From positions 2,604,001 through 2,668,000 of the forward strand of contig CBDCEL010000004.1 of assembly GCA_965215845.1 (NCBI GenBank): a stretch of DNA of 64,000 nucleotides. Direction: 5' to 3'. Origin of the DNA: Aurantibacter_A sp965215845. GTDB taxonomy: Bacteria; Bacteroidota; Bacteroidia; Flavobacteriales; Flavobacteriaceae. A model generated the notes under the pieces. It was not told the origin of the DNA. It made no database searches and saw nothing but the letters and a program-made list of their open reading frames with translations. Of the stretch, positions 36,209 to 47,200 are shown in pieces (positions within the stretch are counted from its first letter, which is position 1; each line of letters starts with the position of its first letter). A program made the translations under genes and the position numbers.

Positions 36209-38061
36209 AGTTTGTTCTTCCTGTTCAAAGAACTCTTGAAGAATTGTTGCTTCAAGAAGATACGGACGGTGACAAGAAAATCACCAAAGAAGATGATGGC
36301 CCGAAGTGTTTTGAGGTGATTTCTACCGAAAATCGGCCATACGAAATAAAGGGTACTTATTTTCTATCCAATTTTTTGCAAGAATTGGCCTTGGCAAAGA
36401 ACAAAGGGTTGATCGAGGTAGAAATTCCCTTGACCAAAATCAAGGAGGCCCCGACCTCCAGAATTTCGAGAATGATCCGTGAAGTCTTTTGGGACGATTT
36501 GACACGAACTATTGATGAGGAAGGGTTGGCCAAAATCCTGAATGACGACAAAGCATCTGATGGAATTCAGCGCATCTATGTTCCTTTTGGCGATTTGAAG
36601 GGCAGGGCCTACTTTAAGAGCGTCCAAAAAAAATATCCGCAGTTAGAAGTAGTCGTTCTTCCCGAACAGGTCTCACCTGAATATGTTCTTTCGATCAATA
36701 AAGAGCCGGGAATTCTATCCCTAAAATTGGAAAATGGAAGAGGAGTTCCATTTGTAGTGCCCGGCGGTCGCTTTAACGAAATGTATGGTTGGGACAGTTA
36801 CTTCGAGGGTGTCGGACTTTTATTGGATGGAAGGGTCGATTTGGCAAAGGCCATGGTTGACAACTTCTGCTATCAAATAGAAAATTACGGCAAGATATTG
36901 AATGCCAACAGGTCTTATTATTTAACGCGAACGCAGCCTCCGTTTCTTTCGTCGTTTATTCGTGAAGTGTACAAGGCCGACCCCACGATCGGGAAAGATT
37001 GGTTGGCTACTTCCCTTGAAACCGCAATCAAGGAATACGAAACCGTTTGGATGGTCGACGGAAAAAGGCGTACTCAAAACGGACTGAATAGATTTTTTGC
37101 CGACGGTATTGGCATACCCCCCGAGACAGAACCGGGCCATTTCGATGAGGTTTTACAAGTGTATGCCAGAAAACACGAAATTGGCCTTAATGAGTTCGAA
37201 AAGAAATATTCGAATCGTAAAATTATAGACGAGAGTTTAGATGGGTACTTTGTGCATGACCGAAGTTTGCGAGAGAGCGGTCATGATACTTCTTGGCGAC
37301 TTGATGATGTGTGCGCCGACCTCAATACGGTCGATCTCAATGCTTTGCTTTTTAAATATGAAAATGATTTCGCCTATCTGATCAAGAAATATTTTGACGG
37401 AGAATTTTTGACCGGTTCCGGAAAGAGATATGACGAAGGTTACTGGAACGAAAGAGCATCATCCAGACTTTCTTTGATCAATAAATTTTTGTGGTCAAAG
37501 GAGAAGGGATGTTTTTATGATTTCAATTTTGAGAAGAACAGTCCGACGTATTTTGAGTCGGCTACGAATTTTTACCCTCTTTGGGCCAACATCTGTACCA
37601 CCGAGCAGGCCGACTCCTTGGTTGAAAATTTAATAAAGATCCATCGGGCCAAAGGTGGAATTCTCGCTACATCTAAAAAATCAATTGAGACATTCGACAA
37701 AGGCGGTGCCCAAAAACAATGGGACTATCCCAACGGATGGGCGCCACACCAAATGCTGATATGGAAGGGCCTACTGAACTACGGTTTTGAGGAAGAGGCT
37801 TATGAATTTATCTATCGGTGGCTTTGGATGATTACCAGAAACGCGGTTGACTACAACGGTACAATCCCGGAAAAGTATGATGTGGTGGCCTGTACACATA
37901 AAGTGTATGCTGAATATGGGAATGTCGGCACGGAGTTCGACTATATCACCACTTCCGGGTTTGGTTGGATGAATGCTTCCTACCAATTGGGACTGAATCT
38001 TTTGCCACGGAATCTCATAGAGAATCTTGATAGGCTTGTTGATCCAGAAGATCTTTTCTAA
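36205..38061 (+). CDS. Neutral trehalase (GH37) with EF-hand-like calcium loop, fungal type
   Basis: A 618-residue cytosolic trehalase, splitting trehalose to two glucoses. Both family signatures are present: PGGRFNEMYGWDSYF (186-200) and QWDYPNGWAP (505-514). Ahead of the catalytic domain there is a loop with EF-hand ligands Asp19, Asp21, Asp23, Thr27 and Asp30 (DTDGDKKITKED), followed by GPKCFEVIS and YEIKGTYFLSNFLQEL. This arrangement matches my memory of fungal neutral trehalases (Nth1), where the loop binds calcium, and not the periplasmic bacterial TreA, which has a signal peptide and no such domain. It is the last gene of the sugar operon and overlaps the upstream transporter gene by 4 bases. 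Confidence 0.88.
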   Translation: MKFVLPVQRTLEELLLQEDTDGDKKITKEDDGPKCFEVISTENRPYEIKGTYFLSNFLQELALAKNKGLIEVEIPLTKIKEAPTSRISRMIREVFWDDLTRTIDEEGLAKILNDDKASDGIQRIYVPFGDLKGRAYFKSVQKKYPQLEVVVLPEQVSPEYVLSINKEPGILSLKLENGRGVPFVVPGGRFNEMYGWDSYFEGVGLLLDGRVDLAKAMVDNFCYQIENYGKILNANRSYYLTRTQPPFLSSFIREVYKADPTIGKDWLATSLETAIKEYETVWMVDGKRRTQNGLNRFFADGIGIPPETEPGHFDEVLQVYARKHEIGLNEFEKKYSNRKIIDESLDGYFVHDRSLRESGHDTSWRLDDVCADLNTVDLNALLFKYENDFAYLIKKYFDGEFLTGSGKRYDEGYWNERASSRLSLINKFLWSKEKGCFYDFNFEKNSPTYFESATNFYPLWANICTTEQADSLVENLIKIHRAKGGILATSKKSIETFDKGGAQKQWDYPNGWAPHQMLIWKGLLNYGFEEEAYEFIYRWLWMITRNAVDYNGTIPEKYDVVACTHKVYAEYGNVGTEFDYITTSGFGWMNASYQLGLNLLPRNLIENLDRLVDPEDLF

Positions 38062-38124
38062 CCTCTTTTGGGCTGTTTATACATATTTCAAAACAGCTTC
38101 CAATGCTAACCCAAAGATAACCCT

Positions 38125-38132
38125 TAAATTTG
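38125..38132 (+). promoter_or_regulatory. Candidate -7 box for maeB
   Basis: TAAATTTG fits TAnnTTTG exactly, 98 bases before the maeB ATG. No clear -33 box is seen. Confidence 0.35.
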
Positions 38133-38230
38133 TTTCCCAAATCCAGCGTCGAGATAAGTGTTTTGTCGAGACTTGGCAAAAATGAACAAGGTTTGGGCCG
38201 ATTGATGGGCTTTCCATAACACTATATACA

Positions 38231-40528
38231 ATGGGCAAACGAAAGACACGACGAGAGGCACTGATTTACCATGCAAAGCCTCAGCCAGGTAAAATCAAGG
38301 TGGTTCCTACCAAACCTTATGCCACCCAGCGCGACCTCGCTTTGGCATATTCCCCAGGGGTCGCAGAACCTTGTCTAGAAATACATAAGGATAAAGAATT
38401 AGCTTATCGGTACACCTCAAAAGGCAATATGGTCGCCATCATCTCCAATGGCACAGCGGTTTTGGGCCTCGGTGATATAGGTCCGGAAGCATCAAAGCCT
38501 GTGATGGAGGGCAAGGCCCTCCTCTTCAAAATTTTTTCTGATATAGATGGAATCGATATTGAGGTCGACACCAAAGACCCTGACAAATTCATTGAAACGG
38601 TGAAGATGATCGCACCGACTTTCGGCGGCATAAATCTAGAGGATATCAGCGCCCCCGAGGCTTTTGAAATTGAATGTAGGTTGAAAGAGGAATTGGACAT
38701 TCCGGTCATGCATGATGACCAACATGGCACCGCGATTATTTCTGCCGCCGCCTTGTTGAATGCCGTTGAAATTGCTGAAAAGAAAATTGAAAAGGTGAAA
38801 ATTGTTGTCAGCGGCGCCGGTGCCGCTGCCGTTTCCTGCACACGACTTTACAAAAGATTTGGCGCAAAAAGCGAGAACATTGTTATGCTCGATAGCAAGG
38901 GTGTCATCCGAAGCGACCGTGAGAACCTTTCCCCCGAAAAAAAAGAGTTTAGTACGAAAAGGAAAATCGACACGCTTGACGAGGCAATGAGAGATGCCGA
39001 TGTTTTTATTGGGCTGTCAATTGCCAATATCGTAAGCCCACAGATGCTAAATTCGATGGCAAAAAACCCGATTGTTTTCGCCATGGCCAATCCGGATCCC
39101 GAAATCGACTATAAGCTTGCTATAAAAACAAGGCCAGACGTCATAATGGCCACGGGTCGTTCAGATCATCCGAATCAGGTGAACAACGTTTTGGGCTTTC
39201 CCTACATTTTTCGGGGTGCTCTTGACGTTCGCACCACCGCGATCAACGAAGAGATGAAAATGGCGGCAGTGGTGGCCTTGGCAGAGTTGGCAAAAGAAAC
39301 GGTGCCCGAGCAGGTCAATGTGGCCTACGGAGAAACAAGACTTTCTTTTGGTCGTGGATATATCATTCCAAAACCCTTTGATCCCAGGCTCATTGTTGAG
39401 ATTCCGCCTGCCGTGGCAAAAGCTGCCATGGATACCGGTGTGGCGAAAAACCCGATTGAAGATTGGGAAAAATACAAAGAGGAGCTTTGGCTGCGGTCTG
39501 GCAATGACAATAAAGTGGTACGAATGCTGCACAATAGGTCAAAGGCGAACCCAAAAAGGATTGTTTTTGCCGAGGCGGATCAAATGGACGTGCTGCGTGC
39601 TGCCCAGATTGCCTATGAGGAGGGCCTTGCGATTCCGATTCTTTTGGGCGCCCAAGATATCATCGAAGACCTGAAGGAGGAACTGGAGTTCGACGCGGAT
39701 GTAGAGATTATCGATTTGCAGAGACCTCTGTCGGCCACGAAGCGGAATGAATACGCAGAAAAACACTGGGAAGCCCGAAAGCGTATGGGCGTTACTCTCT
39801 ACAACGCCAAATCTAGGATGCGAGAACGCAATTATTTTGGGGCGATGATGGTATGCGAAGGTGATGCCGATGGCATGATTTCGGGATATTCTAAAGCCTT
39901 CCCAAGGGTGGTTACCCCGATATTGGAGGTTATTGGTAGGGCAGCTGGTGTGAAAAGAGTAGCAACGGTGAACATTATGAATACGCAGCGAGGTCCCATG
40001 TTTTTGGCTGATACTTCGATTAACATTGATCCGAATGCCGAGGAAATTGCCGAAATTGCACAGATGACGGCGAATGTGGCTACCACTTTTGGGTTTTCCC
40101 CGGTAATGGCGCTGGCATCTTACGCCAATTTTGGGTCGTCTCCGCATCCTCATGCAAAAAAAGTACGTGAGGCGGTTCGAATTCTACATGAGAGAAATCC
40201 TGAATTGGTGGTCGATGGTGAGCTTCAAATCGATTTTGCCTTGAATCAGGAGTTGCATAAAAGTAGATTTCCGTTTTCAAAATTGGCAGGAAAAAGAGTG
40301 AACACCTTGATATTCCCGAATTTGGAATCGGCCAATATTACCTACAAACTTTTAAAGGAATTGAACAAGGCCGATAGTATTGGTCCGATTATGGTCGGTC
40401 TTCGAAAATCGGTTCATTTGATGCAGTTGGGCGCGAGCGTCGATGAAATAGTGAACATGGCCGCCGTTGCGGTTGTCGATGCCCAAGAACGGGAAAAAAG
40501 GAAGAAGGCGAAAAGTGGAAAATCGTGA
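38231..40528 (+). CDS. maeB: NADP-dependent malic enzyme fused to phosphotransacetylase-like domain
   Basis: Converts malate to pyruvate with CO2 release and NADPH formation. 765 residues: an N-terminal malic enzyme with AYSPGVAEPC and MHDDQHGTAIIS, an NAD(P) Rossmann site (VVSGAGAAAVSC), and from about residue 430 a phosphate-acetyltransferase-like domain typical of MaeB, usually regulatory for acetyl-CoA and not catalytic. Length and order are normal. With pckA it links the C4 and C3 pools. It has its own promoter region, separate from the trehalase gene 169 bases upstream. Confidence 0.95.
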   Translation: MGKRKTRREALIYHAKPQPGKIKVVPTKPYATQRDLALAYSPGVAEPCLEIHKDKELAYRYTSKGNMVAIISNGTAVLGLGDIGPEASKPVMEGKALLFKIFSDIDGIDIEVDTKDPDKFIETVKMIAPTFGGINLEDISAPEAFEIECRLKEELDIPVMHDDQHGTAIISAAALLNAVEIAEKKIEKVKIVVSGAGAAAVSCTRLYKRFGAKSENIVMLDSKGVIRSDRENLSPEKKEFSTKRKIDTLDEAMRDADVFIGLSIANIVSPQMLNSMAKNPIVFAMANPDPEIDYKLAIKTRPDVIMATGRSDHPNQVNNVLGFPYIFRGALDVRTTAINEEMKMAAVVALAELAKETVPEQVNVAYGETRLSFGRGYIIPKPFDPRLIVEIPPAVAKAAMDTGVAKNPIEDWEKYKEELWLRSGNDNKVVRMLHNRSKANPKRIVFAEADQMDVLRAAQIAYEEGLAIPILLGAQDIIEDLKEELEFDADVEIIDLQRPLSATKRNEYAEKHWEARKRMGVTLYNAKSRMRERNYFGAMMVCEGDADGMISGYSKAFPRVVTPILEVIGRAAGVKRVATVNIMNTQRGPMFLADTSINIDPNAEEIAEIAQMTANVATTFGFSPVMALASYANFGSSPHPHAKKVREAVRILHERNPELVVDGELQIDFALNQELHKSRFPFSKLAGKRVNTLIFPNLESANITYKLLKELNKADSIGPIMVGLRKSVHLMQLGASVDEIVNMAAVAVVDAQEREKRKKAKSGKS

Positions 40529-40544
40529 GTCGTTTGTCTTCTCT

Positions 40545-40620
40545 TTGTTTAGTAATCAGTAATCAGTAGGGGAGGGATATCGGAAATCACACTAATTTTG
40601 AACTTGAACTTGAACTTGAC
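40545..40620. repeat. Short tandem repeats before ruvA
   Basis: Two simple repeats occur in the 100-base gap between maeB and ruvA: AGTAATC twice with a partial third, and TTGAAC three times plus TTGAC (about 40598-40619). Such runs may vary between strains; no function is seen. Confidence 0.6.
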
Positions 40621-40628
40621 GTAAAACG

Positions 40629-41210
40629 ATGATACACCATCTAAAAGGAAGATTGATTGAAAAAAACCCGACCTATCTAGTGGTCGAATGTGGCGGTGTC
40701 GGGTATTTTGTCAATATTTCTTTGAACACTTTTTCCCAGATTTCCGATGCTGAAAACATTCAGATTTATACACATTTACAGGTCAAGGAAGATTCACATA
40801 CATTATTCGGTTTCGCCGAAAAAAGCGAGCGAGCTATATTTCGTATGTTGTTATCGGTGTCCGGTATAGGATCTAGCACCGCCCGAACCATGTTATCTTC
40901 GCTTTCCCCGGCAGAAATTCGAGATGCCATAGCGCACGGCAACGTACCTACGATACAGGGTATCAAAGGAATAGGTGCAAAGACCGCCCAGCGTGTCATT
41001 TTGGACCTAAAAGACAAGATTCTGAAAATCTACGATATTGATGAAGTTTCCCACAATTCGAACAATACAAATAAAGATGAAGCGTTATCTGCTTTAGAGG
41101 TACTTGGCTTTACCAAAAGACTGGCTGAAAAGGCCGTTGACAAGGCGCTAGGCCAAAACCCTACAATGAGTGTCGAAGAGTTGATAAAACAGGCGCTCAA
41201 AAATTTGTAG
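40629..41210 (+). CDS. ruvA: Holliday junction DNA-binding protein RuvA
   Basis: Binds Holliday junctions as tetramers and loads RuvB (encoded at 18.9 kb). 193 residues, normal. An OB-fold N-domain (MIHHLKGRLIEKNPTYLVVEC), then two helix-hairpin-helix motifs (LLSVSGIGSSTARTML, IKGIGAKTAQRVILDLKDK), and a C-terminal RuvB-binding domain (ALEVLGF...AVDKAL). The sprA start is 6 bases after the stop, so the two genes are probably co-transcribed, as in other flavobacteria. Confidence 0.97.
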   Translation: MIHHLKGRLIEKNPTYLVVECGGVGYFVNISLNTFSQISDAENIQIYTHLQVKEDSHTLFGFAEKSERAIFRMLLSVSGIGSSTARTMLSSLSPAEIRDAIAHGNVPTIQGIKGIGAKTAQRVILDLKDKILKIYDIDEVSHNSNNTNKDEALSALEVLGFTKRLAEKAVDKALGQNPTMSVEELIKQALKNL

Positions 41211-41215
41211 CAAGT

Positions 41216-44200
41216 TTGAAAACAGGGGCAAAAAACCAACTTAAATCTTCATTTAAGCTTATCTTCCTATCCATCACTTTTATGCTGATGGCGGGTAGCT
41301 CTTTTTCACAGGAAACCGAGGAAACAGAAGAAACCGAGGAGACGGAACAGGAGGTCGATTCCGTTAAGACGGGCTTTGATCTTGGAAGGCTGAAAATGGG
41401 CAATCCAGAGAGCATCGTTTCCAAGTATATCTATAACCCCAATCTAGATGCTTATATCTACTCTGAAAAGGTAGGTGATTTTGATATAGGATATCCCATC
41501 ATTCTTACTCCCGAGCAATATTTGGAATTGGTTCGCCAAGAAGGGATCAAAGACTATTTTAAAGAAAAGTCGGATGCCTATTCCGGTAAGAAGGAAGGTA
41601 GTGAAGAAGCCCGAAAAAATTTATTGCCGAATTTTTATATCAACAACAACTTCTTTCAATCGGTATTTGGGGGTAATACCATTGAGGTGATTCCGCAGGG
41701 GTCTGTGGCGATGGATCTCGGCGTTATTTGGCAGAAGAACGACAATCCATCCTTGTCACCCAGAAACAGGACCAATCTTTCGTTCGATTTTGATCAACGT
41801 ATAAGTCTTAGCATGTTGGGGAAGATCGGTGAGCGACTTCAGGTGACCGCCAACTATGATACAGAGGCGACCTTTGATTTTCAGAATATCGTTAAACTTG
41901 ATTATACCCCGACAGAAGATGATATCATTCAAGGCATCGAAGTAGGTAATGTGAACATGCCCTTGAACAGTTCTTTGATTCAGGGCGCCCAGAGTCTTTT
42001 TGGGGTAAAGGCACAATTGCAATTCGGAAAGACCAAAGTAACGGCCGTTTTTTCAGAACAGCGATCACAAAACAATACGGTTGTGGCCCAGGGCGGGGGT
42101 ACCCTAAATGATTTCAACATTACGGCCCTGGATTATGATGAGAACAAACACTTTTTTCTCGCACATTACTTTCGCGATAATTACGATGCCGCTCTTGAAA
42201 AATACCCCTTTATCAGAAGTGATGTTCAAATTACAAGATTAGAGGTGTGGGTAACGAATCGTAGTCAGCAGACCTTGAACGTACGCAATGTGGTTGCTAT
42301 TCAAGATTTGGGCGAGGTCGATGATCTAAACCTCCCTATAGACCAAAGAAAGACGAGGGCCGGTGCCCAAGGTGGTGCCAATCAAGGGTTTTTCAACGGA
42401 GCGTCACTTTTGCCAAGAAACGATGCTAACGATTACAACCCCGAGTTGATTCTTTCGAACACTGGGGCCCTTAATGATAATATTAGAGACATTGCAACGG
42501 TCGAAAGTGGGTTCAACGACCCTAGTTTTGTTGCGGGCTATGGTCCAAATCAAGGATTCGATTATGCAATTCTCGAAAATGCACGAAAATTGGATCCGGG
42601 CAGGGATTATGACTTTCATCAACAACTCGGTTACATTTCATTGAACCAACGTCTGAGCAACGACGAGGTTCTCGGGGTGGCCTTTCAATATACGTATAGG
42701 GGCGAGGTTTTTCAGGTTGGTGAGTTTGCCAATGGAGGTTTGGATGCCACCACGGTGTCTCAGCAGACGAATCCGATTATCGAAAACAACACCTTGATTT
42801 TGAAATTGCTGAAAAGTAATATTACGAACATCTCAGATCCTATATGGGACTTGATGATGAAGAACATCTATGCCACGGGCGCGTTTCGATTGAGCCAAGA
42901 CGATTTTAAATTGAACATCTTGTACTCCGATCCCACACCTCGAAATTATATTACTCCTGTTGATGATGCCACATGGCCCGAAGGGCTTGAAGAAGATATT
43001 CTATTAAGACTTTTTCGTTTGGATCGATTGAACGTCTACAATGATATACAACCCGGCGGTGATGGTTTTTTCGATTTTTTGCAAGGCTTGACGGTAGATA
43101 CCCAGGGGGGCGAGATTATTTTTACGACTGTGGAGCCCTTTGGGGAGTTCCTCTATAATGAATTGGGCGGGGGCAATGATTATGACAATGAAAACAGTTA
43201 TAATGAAAATCAAGAAAAATACGTTTTCAGGGACATGTATGAGCTGACGAAAGCGGCCGCCTTACAAGATCCCGAAAAGAACAAATTTTTATTGAAAGGA
43301 AGGTATAAATCCGAGGGGAGCAATGGCATCCCTATTGGGGCTTTCAATGTTCCCCGCGGATCTGTTAGGGTCACCGCAGGAGGGCGACAATTACAGGAAG
43401 GCATTGACTACACGGTCAACTATCAGGCCGGTACCGTTCAAATTTTGGATCCCAGCCTTGAGGCCTCCAACACCCCGATCAATATTTCCGTGGAAAATAA
43501 TGCGGTCTTCGGGCAACAGACTAGGCGCTTTACAGGGGTGAATATCGAACACCAGTTCAACAAGAATTTTGTATTAGGTGGTACTTTGCTCAATCTTCAC
43601 GAAAGACCCTTGACCCAAAAATCAAATTTTGGGGTCGAACCCGTAAACAATACGATTTACGGTATCAATGGAAATTTCTCCACCGAGGTTCCATTTTTGA
43701 CCCGCTTGGTAAACAAATTGCCAAACATCGATACCGATGTACCTTCAAATATATCGATAAGGGGCGAGGTAGCCGCGCTGAAACCGAATTCACCGAAGAA
43801 TGCCGATTTTCAAGGAGAAACAACGACTTATCTGGATGATTTCGAAGGCGCCCAGGCTCTAATCGATATAAGGGGCTCCTTGGGTTGGAGCCTCGCCAGT
43901 ACACCCCTGGAGTTCGTTGACGGCGAATTGAAGGGCGATGACCCTGAATCTCTTGAAAATCTCGAAAATGGCTACGGTAGGGCAAAAATGGCCTGGTATA
44001 CCATCGATCCCATTTTCTATACGAACCAACGCCCCGATGAAATCAGCGACAATGATATTTCGACCAATGCGACAAGACGCGTTTTTATTGATGAGGTATT
44101 TCCGGTTACTGATATAGCACAAGGTCAGACCCAAGTTCAAGGTACCCTTGATCTTGCTTACTACCCGGACCAAAGAGGTCCGTATAATGCTTCGCCCACA

Positions 44201-47200
44201 GATGGCTCCGCTGAAAGTTTTGAAGCAATGCAGCCGGATCAAAAATGGGGGGGTATCATGCGTTCGTTGAGCAGCACCGATTTCGAACAATCGAATGTAG
44301 AGTTTGTTCAATTCTGGGTGTTGGATCCCTATGAAGGTGGCGAGGCCACTACCCCTGGGGAACTGGTCATCAACTTGGGCAACATTTCCGAAGACATTTT
44401 AAGGGATGGTAAGAAACAATACGAAAACGGACTCCCGATTCCGGAGAGTACCGAAAGTCCTGCTCCCACCTCCTGGGGACAGGTGCCACAGACCCAAGCC
44501 TTGGTCTATGCCTTTGATGCCAATGAGACCAACAGGGCCATACAAGATATTGGTTATGATGGTTTGGATGACTCGGCCGAAGTGGATATATACAATGGAC
44601 CTGCCGAGGATCCCGCACTTGACAACTACCAATATTATTTAAATCGATCCGGAAGTATTTTAGAGCGATATATTGATTTCAACAACCCCGATTGGTAATT
44701 CACCGGTCGCGGTGAGCAACACGAACCGCGGATCCACTACATTGCCCGATGTTGAAGATTTAGATCGGGATCTTACGATGAACACGGTGAACAGTTATTA
44801 TGAATATCGAATCCCGATTAGACCTGGCACCACGGTAAACGTACAAATATGTCACAGACATTGATGAAGGTGACACCCCGACCTTACCGAACGGTACTAG
44901 CCTCAGACGTAAATGGATACAGTATAAAATTCCGTTGAGTGACTTCACGGAAGCGGTAGGCGGAATCACCGATTTTCGGTCCATCAGTTTTATGCGCATG
45001 TACCTCACCGGATTCGATGATGACGTTGTGCTTCGATTCGCCACGCTTGACTTGGTGAGGGGAGACTGGCGATCTTATACAAAGAACCTACAAGATGAGG
45101 CAATCGATACCGACCCCTCTGATGACGGTACGGTGGTCGATGTCAATACGGTCAATGTTGAGGAGAAACGCTCAGAAAGAGCCCATACCCTATGTTTTGC
45201 CACCGGGTGTAATCCGTGAACAGCTAAATAATAATAATACGATCATTCGTCAGAACGAACAGGCCCTGTCTTTTAATTTCTCGAATCTGGAGCCACAAGA
45301 TTCAAGGGGCGTTTTCAAAAACCTGAATATCGATATACGGCAGTATGAAAAGCTTAAAATGTTTCTTCATGCCGAGGAAATCAATTCAAATGATTATCCT
45401 GATGGAGAAAAGCCAATCGTTGGATTTTTACGAATTGGTACGGACTTCACCCAGAATTTCTACCAAATAGAATTGCCTTTGGAGTTTACGGAGTACGGTC
45501 CAACCCAAACCACTTTTACTGAAAGGGAGGTCTGGCCAGAGGCCAACGAATTGAGTATCGAATTGCAATATTTGAATCAGGCAAAATCCGCACGCATAGC
45601 TTTGAATACAGGTGCACCTGATGGCGTTGCCCTTAGCGAACTACGATTTTACGATTTGATCGATGGTGAGTTGTTTCCTGTCGCGGAGTTTGACCCGCGA
45701 CCCGAAGGAAGTTTGCGAATAGGAATCAAAGGTAATCCGTCGTTGGGTAGTATCAGAAGTATGATGGTCGGTGTAAAAAATGACGATGACCTTCCTGCCC
45801 GGGGCGAGGTATGGTTCAATGAGTTGCGTTTGGCCGGTTTGGACAACAACGGTGGTTGGGCCGCTGTGTTGGCCGTTGACGGTAATATTGCCGATTTTGC
45901 CAATTTTACGGCCACCGGGGCGAAGAGTACATCGGGTTTTGGATCCATTGATCAGATGCCTAATGAACGGGCACGTGAAGATGCGACCTCTTATGATTTG
46001 GTGACCAACGTAAATGTCGGACAATTGCTTCCAAAGAAATGGGGTATTCAATTGCCGTTTAACTATGGTATATCCGAAGAATTGATAACACCGGAATTTG
46101 ACCCGGTCTATGACGACTTGAAATTGCAAGACCGTATTGATGCCGAAACCACCCAAGAAGGTGCTGACCGCGTAAGGGAGCAGGCCGAGGATTATACAAA
46201 AAGAACGAGCATCAACCTGATCGGTGTACGCAAGGACAGGGGAGAGGAGGCCGATGCCAATTTTTATGATGTCGAAAACTTCACTTTTAACTATTCGTAC
46301 AACGAAACCGACCATCGCGATTTCGAGATAGCGAGCCTCAGGGATCAAAATGTGGTGGCCGGCTTTGTCTATAGCCACAATTTCAAACCTGTTGAGGTAG
46401 CGCCGTTTGCGAAGAAGGATTCCTTGTTTACCGGGAAATATTGGCAATGGCTGAAAGAATTGAACCTAAGTCTTTTGCCGACTACCATTTCTTTGAACTC
46501 AAATATCAACCGACAATTCAACCAACAAAGATTTCGTGATGTTTTTGAACCCGGTGTAGACAGTAGGCCACTTCCCTTTTTACAACAACGTAACTATTTG
46601 TTCGATTGGCAATACAATGTCAATTACAGTTTGACGAAATCATTGCGGCTGCAATTCACAGGTTCGAACAACAATATTGTACGCAATTACTTTACAGGGG
46701 AGACCGATGACGATGGTATTATGTTGGTCGATGAAACCCGCGGGCTTTGGGATGGTTTTTTCGATGCCGGTGAGCCCAATCGACATTCTCAGCAGATGCA
46801 GCTGAATTATGAACTGCCCTTCGCTAAAATACCGGCATTGGAATTTATCAATGCCCAATATACTTACCAAAGTAATTTTGATTGGCAACGCGGTGGTGAT
46901 GCCCTTAATCAGGTCGCCAGGGATGAACTCGGCCCTGATGCCGCCCAGATAAACACCATTCAGAACTCGAATTCACATAACTTGACGGCTTCGATGACCT
47001 TGCAAAAGTTCTATGATTTGTTGGGATTGAAAAAGAGAGACGGCAAAACTACGGCAGCAAGGGCTCCCGTTCGACAAGATAAGGCAGGTAACCCGGTGAA
47101 GTCAGAAGAGAAGCCTAAAAAGAAGACGGGCAAGTTGGCCAACATAGGTATCGACCTGCTGACAATGATCAAGCGTTTGAACATCAACTACAATGAAAGC

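Noticed and set aside
38072..38097. Hairpin after trehalase as a terminator
   Set aside because: The 7-bp stem has a 12-base loop and no T run following it.
40545..40620. Repeats before ruvA as a CRISPR array
   Set aside because: Units of 6-7 bases without spacers; simple tandem repeats only.
19173..45178. Programmed +1 frameshifting as an explanation for the broken genes
   Set aside because: The sites share no slippery sequence, stop context or structure, occur up to seven times in one gene, and affect proteins that are not known to use recoding.
45641..46447. Open frame of 268 codons on the minus strand
   Set aside because: It lies inside sprA on the opposite strand with no recognisable motifs; a shadow of the barrel-coding sequence.
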